A stretch of 64,000 nt of DNA from Erigeron canadensis (Eukaryota; Streptophyta; Magnoliopsida; Asterales; Asteraceae): the NCBI RefSeq assembly GCF_010389155.1, contig NC_057767.1:20285723-20349722 (forward strand), given 5' to 3'. The notes below the pieces were generated by a model. The model made no database searches, had not been told where the DNA came from, and saw nothing but the letters and a program-made list of their open reading frames with translations. This document shows positions 11,345-19,532 of this stretch, piece after piece. The stretch's first letter is position 1. Each line of letters begins with the position of its first letter. Made by a program: the position numbers and the translations under genes.

Positions 11345-11625
11345 GCTAAGTACTACCGGACCCGGCACAAACCGACCTGCCCGATAGGGTAACGGGTCAG
11401 GTCACGGGTTTGATTGTGTTGCTCTGTCGGGTTTTGGTCTGGCCGGGTCGGTTTATGACAAATGAAGAGAAAAAGTCCCTTAAACTCGTGAACTGAATCG
11501 AACCCGACTGAATCCTATTCGATTAACCCGTCCGACGGGTAAAGAGCCGGGTCACTGGTTCAATTTTGTTGCTTTGTAGGGTCACGGTCTGCACAGATCG
11601 TGCCGTCGTTTGACCCGTTCACATG
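11345..11625. repeat. GC-rich block with two diverged ~150-bp direct repeats
   Basis: An ACGGGTCAGGTCACGGGTT-type unit near 11390 recurs near 11538 (GTTGCTYTGT and the GGTCTG block are shared). The block is rich in GACCCG/CGGGTC words and stands out from its AT-rich flanks. No coding sense was found; identity unknown. Confidence 0.55.
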
Positions 11626-11844
11626 CTAAATGTGCACAACAAATAAGCTTCCCCACAAATGAAGTAAATCTATACGTGATATTTGATAGGGTTATATACA
11701 GTAAATATTATATATATATATATATATTTATATTTAAAAGTACCTAAAACATGTTTAACTTTTTATATGACATATAATATATAATGAATTAACAAAAGTG
11801 ATACTACCTTACGTTTGAGTTTGAAATGTTTATGTTACGTCTTA

Positions 11845-11998
11845 CTAATAAACGTTAGATATTTGCACTTTAATTAATTCGGTGTATCTTTATATATAGA
11901 GGTGAACATGTTTCGAGTACTTATATGTTCGGTGTATCTTTACTAATAAACGTTAGATATTTGCACTTTAGATATTAATTCGGTGTATCTTTATACAT
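11845..11998. repeat. Direct repeat of ~55 bp, 98 bp apart
   Basis: Both copies contain TAATAAACGTTAGATATTTG followed by CACTTTA and a TTCGGTGTATCTTTATA block (about 11845-11900 and 11943-11998). They lie directly before the Helitron-like end at 12041. Confidence 0.7.
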
Positions 11999-12011
11999 AT
12001 TTATTATTTGT

Positions 12012-12041
12012 AACCCGGTCAACGACCGGGTATAGACCTAG
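12012..12041 (+). mobile_element. Helitron-like 3' end
   Basis: A perfect stem-loop ACCCGGTC-AAC-GACCGGGT is followed by ATAGACCTAG and a T, as at Helitron 3' ends. The matching TC start was not identified; it may lie within 10900-11850. Confidence 0.5.
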
Positions 12042-12101
12042 TTTTATATGTTCAAGACAGAAGTCACATTCACCAAAGTTAAAAGACAAATTAAAAAAAA
12101 A

Positions 12102-12278
12102 GGGATAGGGAATATGAGGCTATTAGGTACCTAAGTTGGGTGAAAAACCTCTCACATACCTTTTTTTAAACCGTAAAAATCATGAGGGGCAATCATTTAT
12201 TCAAAATATTAAAATATTGGTATATGAGTAGTTTTTCACCCAAGTTTGATACATAACAACTCCATACTTACTTTTCTC
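12102..12278. mobile_element. MITE with ~45-bp terminal inverted repeats, copy 1
   Basis: The left end reads AATATGAGG then TTGGGTGAAAAACC, and the right end is its inverse (GTTTTTCACCCAA ... CTCCATACTT). A second copy in the same orientation is at 53001-53178. There is no coding capacity. Confidence 0.65.
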
Positions 12279-12585
12279 ATAAAGAAATAAATTGTCACTA
12301 TTGAAGTGGAGCTTGGCCTCATGAATTTATTAATCTTGTTTTCATGTAAATGATGTTTTGTCCGAGAAAATTATGGGTGAGAATTCCCTCAAGTTACTTT
12401 AGGGATAAAACTGAAAGAATTATCGACTCTAAATCTTTACTCTTGATTTAATTTCGAGAGTTGAGATCTCTTCAACTTTCTCCCTCAAGTTGGAATAACC
12501 TAAGGGGATCTCTACCCGAAAACTATACTCGCAAAAGATTGAACAAGTAGGGACATAGAAAAATAGTGTAAAAATAAGCTACTAA

Positions 12586-13491
12586 GGGGGCGTTTGGTTC
12601 GCGGAATGTTTTTGAAGGAATTGGAATCTGTCAATGAAATTAAAATTTGAAGGAATTAGAATCTAATAGTTTTAAAATTTGTCTTGTGTTTGGTTGACAG
12701 AATTCAATGGATTTCAATTAATAATATATAATACAAACTATGTTAAATTCCAAATTTAACCTTTGTCACATTTATATAATATATTGATTTACAGATAATA
12801 TACACTGTATATGAGACATAAGCCACATGCCACCTATAATCTTCACAACCACCCCACCCCTTCATCCCCAATTCCCTAATGTTGACGTCTTCAAGAAATT
12901 GCTTGATTTCTTGTACCAAATGAAAAAGATGATAAATTGATACTACTAATAAACAATTCCAGTCAAAAGTTATGGTTTTATTTCACACATAACATAACCT
13001 AATTCCATTACTCCATTTTTTCTGGCGAGATCTATGGCTATGGTTGTTAATCGCCGACAGTGGTTAGTATCCATTTACATTGTAACGACGATCTATGGCT
13101 GATAGTGATTAATGGGCGTAATTTATAGTAGCAGTCGCTAGCCGGTGGTGGTGAATGGTGTTAAGCAGCGGCGGTGGAAAATGGTGTCCAGCGACGGTGG
13201 GCGGTGAACGGAGATTTGTTGTTCAGTCAATCGATGAAGGTTAGTGATGATTTGAGGGTATCAATGGTTTGTAACTTTACAGAAGGGTATTTTAGGCAAA
13301 ATGTTAAATTCTAATGAATTGAAAACTTTCCATTGGAAAAGTGAAGGAATTCCAAATTCTGTATTTTAAGGAATTCTAAGAAAAATTTTCAATTCCATTT
13401 CCATAGTTTTCTCCAACCAAACACAAGAAAGAAGGAAATTTAAATTTCAATTCCAAAGAATTCCTAGCAATTCAGTGAACCAAACACCCCT
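12586..13491. mobile_element. PIF/Harbinger-like non-autonomous element (906 bp)
   Basis: The termini GGGGGCGTTTGGTT and AACCAAACACCCCT are inverted, and TAA flanks both sides (12583-12585 and 13492-13494), the 3-bp TSD typical of PIF/Harbinger. Subterminal GGAATT/AATTCC words are dense. A GGT/GGC-rich stretch near 13140-13220 lies inside. No transposase frame was seen. Confidence 0.65.
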
Positions 13492-13626
13492 TAAAAGTTG
13501 AATTATATTCTTCTTTTTTTTCTTTTTTGTCACTTTTGTTAGAGTAAGCGAACACATCTCTTTCCCTTTTTATTTGATGCGTTGTACGAACTCCTCAAGA
13601 GTTTGACAACTTTTCTTTAAATTTAA

Positions 13627-14263
13627 GAGGGTGTTTGGTAGGAGGGAATGAGAAAGGGAGAAAAGGAAAAAGAATTAGGTGAAGGTGAAGAATAGAATAG
13701 AGTTGCTAATTTAGCATTCCTTTTTCCTACTTTTGATTCCCCACAAGAAGTGAAGAATAGAATGGAATGGAATCAAGGAAGCTTGTATTTTATTATAGCT
13801 TCTTCACTATCATCATTAACTTTTACAGACTTTTTTCCTTTCTAGCAAATTAAAATCGGACCAGACTTTTATTCCCGTCGGGCGACTAAACTTTTCTCAC
13901 TTTCATGTACATCGAACTCTTCATTTATTGTATAAGATCTTGATTTTTTATATCTTTTCTTCTTATATGCCTTATTAATACAATGAACCTTTTTGCTAAT
14001 TTCTTTCAAATCATGAAAACTACTTTTGAGCATATCATCAAATGAATGTTATAGATGAAAACTGTTTGTTACATTCATTCATTACCTTTCCATTTGATAC
14101 AAGCATCAAAACGTTTTTTATTCTTCTTCATATATCTTAAGTCAATTGTTTGTTGGTTTCAAACAAGAGAATAAGTTTGATTATTTCAAGTCTATTCTCT
14201 TTCTCTTCATTTCCATTCTATATTACCATTCCATTCTTTATAATTTCATCCTACCAAACCCCC
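13627..14263. mobile_element. PIF/Harbinger-like MITE (637 bp)
   Basis: Inverted ends GAGGGTGTTTGGTAGGA and TCCTACCAAACCCCC (the right end has ATCCTACC) are flanked by TAA on both sides (13624-13626 and 14264-14266). The termini resemble those of the neighbour at 12586. Non-coding. Confidence 0.7.
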
Positions 14264-14266
14264 TAA

Positions 14267-14552
14267 AATTAATGTTCACGGCTATCAATAGTTATCCAAT
14301 GGGAAAAGACACCTTATATCAAGAAGGACAAACAACATTAGATGGCTAAAAGCCTAAAACCCATCTAATCCATCAATTCGGAGATAAAAATGAGTGTAAT
14401 TTACTCTAAAGACATGACACAAAAACGAGTTTAATTTACTCCAAATAGGGATTTTCTAAGTTTATTCGTTGACTAACATAACATTAATGAATAGAAAACT
14501 AATTGATATACCATTTAAATTAGTTTTCATCTTGTATATTAGATGTCTTAGA
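14267..14552. other. Flanking DNA left of the H insertion
   Basis: Nothing recognisable. Its last five bases (ttaga, 14548-14552) are the left TSD of H; the flank resumes at 52591. Confidence 0.6.
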
Positions 14553-14746
14553 TGTTAGTATATGATCACGTTATAATAAAAGCATGTCCGAAAATCATTT
14601 AAGCCTACGAGGTTACACAAAAGGACACGTAAACTGTATATAATTAATTAATGTATTAAAATAATATATTAATTAATATGATTATGAAATAGTTAACTAA
14701 ACTATATTAAAGATCTAATAGTGTTTAATTAGTTAAAAGAGTAGGT
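14553..14746 (+). repeat. H 5' LTR, first part
   Basis: It starts TGTTAGTATATGATCACG and matches 51873-52062 almost base for base. The Athila element A breaks it at 14746; the LTR continues at 34347. Confidence 0.85.
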
Positions 14747-15138
14747 TGATGAGCTAGAAGTTAACTTATATTTTCCTAACAAGTTTTAAATTTATATTAT
14801 AAGGTTAACTTCTCTACTACACTCACTCACGGGCAGTGCACCCGTTCATTTAGAGTATAGCAAATCGGTAAGACCAGGATCGTTCTCAGGGACTATGTTC
14901 TAAGAATGCAGCTAGGTGTGATTCTAAGATTGTTGGGGGTTTTGTCACTACTTAATTAACTAAAACTAAAAGCAAAAGTTTCCAACGATTTGGTCTACCG
15001 AGGAAACACTGAATAGTTTGATTTGTAAAAGACTATAATAATAATGAAAACGATACATCTACTTGGAAACAGTTCACATGCCACATAGATCATCTACCAT
15101 GTTACTTATAATTGGTGAACAACTAATCACGACCAAGC

Positions 15139-15319
15139 TTCCTGTTAAGTCCCTCGGTCTAGATGGTCAAGATTCCTGTTAAGTCACCTAACCCTTTGAT
15201 TAAGCTTCCTGTTAAGTCCCCTAATCAAGATTATAATCTAAGTCTATTTTTATAGCCTAACCTTTACAGTTTACGAAATTCATGTTAAGTCACCTAAGCA
15301 GTTTGGCTTCCTGTTAAGT
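15139..15319. repeat. Five dispersed TTCCTGTTAAGTC words in the A LTR
   Basis: Copies of TTC(C/A)TGTTAAGTC begin at 15139, 15173, 15206, 15279 and 15308. The same series, slightly changed, is in the other LTR (about 33090-33270). No clear structure is seen, and spacing is irregular. Confidence 0.8.
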
Positions 15320-15876
15320 CCCCAACCTACTTTAACTAGATAAAGCATAAAAACGGTCCAACAACTACAAGCACATAATATCACTATAAAAGCATGATCA
15401 CATTATCCAAGCAGATGTATAATAACTTAGCTACTCAAGACAAGACATTCAATACTAACAATCATCAAATATATAGAATTCATAGTAATAATTGTATGGT
15501 AAGATAAGTCTTGCAATATTATAACCCTAATCACAGTAATAAAAGAAAAAGGAAAGATCAAACTAAAAGGTATGCGACTGGCTAATGTTGATGTTGACTT
15601 AGAAGATCCAAAGTCGCGGCTGCAGCCTCCTTTGTTTCTCTCAGTTGAACCTCTCGAGCAATACCCACGCCTTCTTGATTGATTATTATGATGATTATGT
15701 TGTTAAGGATTGATGTTTCATTGATTAGATGATTTGGAGGTGTTAGGAGGGTTTAGATCTGATGGAAATACCCTAAAAACAGCCCCCAAGTCGTCTGGAG
15801 GAAGTGTGTTTCGGCTATGAGGGTTTAGAGGGGTATTTTTAGGTTTAAGGCAAAACCCTAGCTGGCCGACCTACTT

Positions 15877-16000
15877 CCAGCGGCGTTGGTAGAAGTTCTA
15901 GCTCCGCTGGTTGGTGTCCCAGCTTCGTTGGTTGACTCCCAGCTCCGCTGGTAATGTTCCAGCTCCGCTGGTTGGCTTCAGGATGACTTCCAGCGGCGCT
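15877..16000. repeat. Palindrome array in the A 3' LTR (6 copies)
   Basis: Copies of CCAGCGGCGCTGG or near variants start at 15877, 15898, 15919, 15939, 15959 and 15990, giving gaps of 21, 21, 20, 20 and 31 bp. Each is an odd palindrome with up to six complementary bases on each side of a central base. The partner LTR has seven copies, so one ~20-bp unit was lost here or gained there. On the minus strand a TATA-like AAAAATACC lies just downstream (about 15828-15840). Confidence 0.85.
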
Positions 16001-16841
16001 AAAGCATGATGTGAGCGGCTCTGGTCCTTGACATCAACATGAAAGTTTTAGATCTTTCTCTCGCCTTTCTGTGGGGTATTTTATTTGTCAGAAACGGAGT
16101 TCGTATGAAGAAGTTATGCCCAAAATACTAACATGTAGTCGTTTGCTTCATGTTGGCCTCGAATTCTTCATCTTCCGCTTGCTAGTCTTCGTCCAAAAGT
16201 CTTGTGGCTTCATGTTAAGTTGAGTGGAGACGTTTGGCTTTACTTGCACGCCTTGTGAACCTATCATAATATGTCATCCCATTAAGTACCAAAAGTTCAC
16301 ATTTCTTAACTCATTTAGACATCAAAACATGACCTAAAGATATAGGAAATAATCACAAAATGGACGTTCATTATATATTATCCCACACTTAAGTTTTTGC
16401 TTGTACTCAAGCAAATAGTCCAAGAAAATAAGTCAATGATGAGCGGGCTACTTAAGTGTTCAAGTTATTCTACTTCATTAAAACATTTGAAAGATTAGTC
16501 ATGCAAAATGATTTGAGAAAGCTTTAGACAAAATCAGTAAGCTATAGCTAGAGGCAAGATAATTGGTCAATCAATACTAAAAGCTAACTTTTTATTCGTG
16601 TTAATACCTCTAAAACAGTTCTATACTTATACATGTCTTACAGCTCAATCTTACTTCCTTCTGCTGACTAGTTAAGCACTTAATTAAAGTTTGTATAGCA
16701 ATCAGAACTACTAGTTACCAATAAGGCATTCATATTTCACACTGTGTGTACTTGTGAGTAACTACTTAGATATACCCTCACACTACAGTCATGCTTACTA
16801 ACTACATACTAAAGCAGTCATACAATATTATCATCTTTAAT

Positions 16842-16968
16842 AGTTGAGACAGCGGTGACAGGTCGTTGATTCCCCACTCGCAGAGCGACATAACTCAACT
16901 AAAAGTTCACATCAAGACAGCGGTGACAGGTCGGTGGTTCCCCACGCGCAGAGCGATATAACTTGATG
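16842..16968. repeat. Two 59-bp units with different but self-complementary ends
   Basis: Unit 1 is 16842-16900 and unit 2 is 16910-16968, a 68-bp period. The 45-bp cores (16849-16893 and 16917-16961) differ at only four positions. Unit 1 is bounded by AGTTGAG and CTCAACT. Unit 2 is bounded by CATCAAG and CTTGATG. Each pair is a perfect 7-bp complement although the two pairs differ, which suggests that pairing of the ends is kept. Function unknown. Confidence 0.85.
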
Positions 16969-17843
16969 CATTTTAGATTTTACTCGTTAATAGTTCTTTG
17001 AACTTTATTTAATCTACTGATTGCCTTACTTTAAGATTTACTACATTATTCATGCAATAGACATTATCAGAGACCCTAGATGACTCATACTCCTACTCCG
17101 CATGCAACTAGTTTACATTAAATAGTGTAAGAATTAAGGCGAACCTTACATTTAAACTAGTTCCTACACAAACACGTATATTAAGTCCAGTTAATACTAC
17201 CTATACTAATGACTAGAAAGCTCTAATTGCTAGACATATTAAAGTTCGGTTAAATATGATATGGCAAACATAATCACATACAGTTTCAGTCTAAGCTCTA
17301 ATCCAGTTGGAAGCATGAACAAACACAAATCTATAGTTAAGCTAACAATTCTAACTAACCGTTCATCCTACCAAGCTAATGTTGCTTAATTATCGTCATC
17401 TTTTGTCTACTTGCAAAACTTATTTTCTCAAAATAGTTTTTAGACACTTAAAAACTTAAATTTGCATGAAATAAGTAGTAGAAAACTTGTTGAAATCAAG
17501 CATTTAGACTAAGGGTTTTTCCTATTCCATCCCCCCACACTTAAACTGTACAACGTCCTCGTTGTACTAGACATGAAATTAAGGGTAATAGGAAAAACAC
17601 GTAAATATTAAATGGAAAAAGGATTAACGAAATTTCCTGGGTCTAGTTATGGTATTTGCGGAGCAACTTCAAAGATGTAGAATCTTCAATGAATTGTATC
17701 GTCTCCATTTGATGGAGATCCATGGATGCGTCTGCATCTTCTTTTCTTTTTGGTTTTTTCTGATTTTTTTTTTTTTTGGATTTTTGGGTTTTTCTGATTT
17801 TTTTTTGGTTTTTTGGCGATCTGGTGTGCAGAACGGAGCTGTC

Positions 17844-18027
17844 AGCGGCGCTGGTGGAGTGGGTAGCGGCGCTGGTGATGTGCCAAGCGGCGCTGGATGG
17901 GTCTTCCTGGACTGGGAGCGGCGCTGGGTAGAAGGTAGTGGCACTGGATCTGCACAGGTGCAGGTCCAGCGGCGCAGGTGGTGATGGCAGCGGCGCTGGG
18001 ATGCCTTGATGCATGCCCATCGGCGCT
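17844..18027. repeat. Palindrome array in the A post-integrase region (8 copies)
   Basis: AGCGGCGCT or close variants start at 17844, 17865, 17886, 17917, 17937, 17968, 17989 and 18019. The gaps are 21, 21, 31, 20, 31, 21 and 30 bp. The gaps are not multiples of three, so this is not a protein repeat, but they fit 2 or 3 turns of about 10.3 bp. Confidence 0.85.
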
Positions 18028-18347
18028 GAAGTGTCTCTAGTGGAGCTCATGACTCCTGTATGTGTTCCAAAGTCTGATTTCTTCAGCGATTTGATGCTCA
18101 AACTCCCCCACACTTAGCTTTTGGCCAAGTGCATGGTTTCCTTCAGACTACAAAGCAAATTACTCCTGCACACTTCAATCAAAATATCAAAATGGAAATA
18201 ACAAGCTAAAACCTAAAAATGAAATGAAAAACAAATACATAATCAAACTAGAAAAAAGAAAATAAAAGCTAAACAAAACAAAACTTGGGTTGACTCCCAA
18301 AAAGCGCTTACTTTATTTAGGAGTCTTAAGCTAGACTCCTTCACTAC

Positions 18348-18942
18348 TTATTCATCAACGACATAAGGGTCAAGTTCTATGCCCTTGTCCTTATAGCTCT
18401 CCTCCTCATAGTAGTGTTTCTCTCTCTGCCCGTTGACTGTAAAACTACCCCCACTATTGCCACGTAACTCTACATGTCCCGACGGGTAACCTTTTATGAC
18501 TTCAAATGGTCCTGCCCATTTTGACTTGAGTTTTGGCACTTTGAAGTTAAAGCGAGAATTAAACAAAAGTACCTTATCACCTTCCTTGAGTTCTTTCATC
18601 CTAATCCTCCTATCATGCCATGCCTTTGTTCTCTCCTTGTGGATACTAGAGTTCTCATATGCTTGTTATCTAAGTTCTTCTAGTTCATCTAGTTGCAAGT
18701 ACCTTTCCTTCCCAGCTTCGTCTAAATCCATGTTACAATTCTTAATTGCCCAATAAGACCTATTCACTATTTCTATAGGTAAATGACATGTTTTTCCATA
18801 CACTAACTTATAGGGTGTGGTTCCTATGGGTGTCTTATAGGTTGTCCTAAATGCCCAAAGTGCATCATCTAACCTATTTGCCCAATTCTTAGGGTTATCC
18901 TTAACTATTTTCTCTAAAATTCACTTAAGTGCCCTATTGGTG
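18348..18942 (-). pseudogene. A: integrase C-terminal part
   Basis: Read from 18942 downward, this continues the integrase after the Gln-Val-Glu-Asn motif that ends at 22459. It then gives the C-terminal domain with LKEGDKVLLFNSR, KLKSKWAGPF and GHVEL, ending at 18348. The part nearest 18900 has an in-frame stop (TGA). It is separated from the rest of the integrase by insert B. Confidence 0.8.
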
Positions 18943-19527
18943 TGTAACACTCCGCCTTACCACAACACAATATTGTCCGCTTTGCCCGCAGGCTCACGGC
19001 TTTGTTTCTGGTTGCTCGGACAAACTTCCTAGAAGGGTCATCCGTTTGGCATTGCTGCCACTCGAGCATGCTTAACTTTGGAGTTCTTCTCTCATCCACA
19101 GCCAATACGCCCAAAACGCGTTGTGTTATGTAAGGCCAATGATGTCACTTATATCCAGGATCCCCCTTGTATGTTAAGATGTATGCTTTCACACCCCCAA
19201 ACACAACTCAATGTCCTCGTTGAGTCATGCTGTGCGTCATACACTTCTAACAATCCCAAGGGTTGCTCTGATATCACTTGTAACACCCCGCCTTACCACA
19301 ACATAATATTGTCCGCTTTGTCCGCAGGCTCACGGCTTTGTTTCTGGTTGCTTGGGCAAACTTCCCAGAAGGGTCACCCATTTGGCATTGCTGCCGCCTG
19401 AGCATGCTTAACTGTGGAGTTCTTCTCTCATCCACAGCCAATACGCCCAAAACGCGTTGTGTTACGTAAGGCCAATGATGTCACTTATATCCAGGATCCC
19501 CCCTGTATGTTAACATGTATGCTTTCA
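18943..19527 (-). mobile_element. TRIM-like mini retroelement (585 bp)
   Basis: Two 249-bp direct repeats (18943-19191 and 19279-19527, about 94% identical by eye) flank only 87 bp. On the minus strand the right repeat is the 5' LTR. It ends GGTGTTACA and is followed by AG and TGATATCAGAGC (19276-19265), one base different from the usual initiator-tRNA-Met primer-binding site. Before the other LTR lies a purine tract GTTTGGGGGTG. So LTR, PBS, purine tract and LTR are all present with no coding sequence. Confidence 0.8.
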
Positions 19528-19532
19528 CAAAT

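Larger units (their letters stand above)
14747..16373 (-). repeat. A: 3' LTR (1627 bp)
   Basis: It matches 32700-34346 throughout. Near its end (14829-14845) is a small hairpin ACGGG/CCCGT that also occurs near the end of the F LTR. Going upstream on the minus strand it contains a repeated TTCCTGTTAAGTC word and the palindrome array at 15877-16000. The terminal bases have changed from TCATCA to TCATTA at 16373. Confidence 0.8.
16374..18347 (-). other. A: non-coding region between integrase and 3' LTR
   Basis: No env-like frame was recognised. A purine tract (GTGTGGGA on the minus strand, 16381-16390) precedes the LTR. The region also has two 59-bp hairpin units (16842-16968), a T-rich low-complexity tract (17740-17815) and a second palindrome array (17844-18027). 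Frames here read low-complexity Pro/Ala/Ser peptides from the array and are not regarded as genes. Confidence 0.6.

Noticed and set aside
16842..16968. Hammerhead ribozyme or tRNA-like element in the hairpin units
   Set aside because: No CTGATGA/GAAAC core or tRNA boxes were found; only the self-complementary ends are clear.
17643..18113. Frames of 90-156 codons on both strands
   Set aside because: Low-complexity products of the T-rich tract and the GCGGCGC array.
19078..19401. A 107-codon frame
   Set aside because: It spans the LTR and PBS of the TRIM; non-coding.
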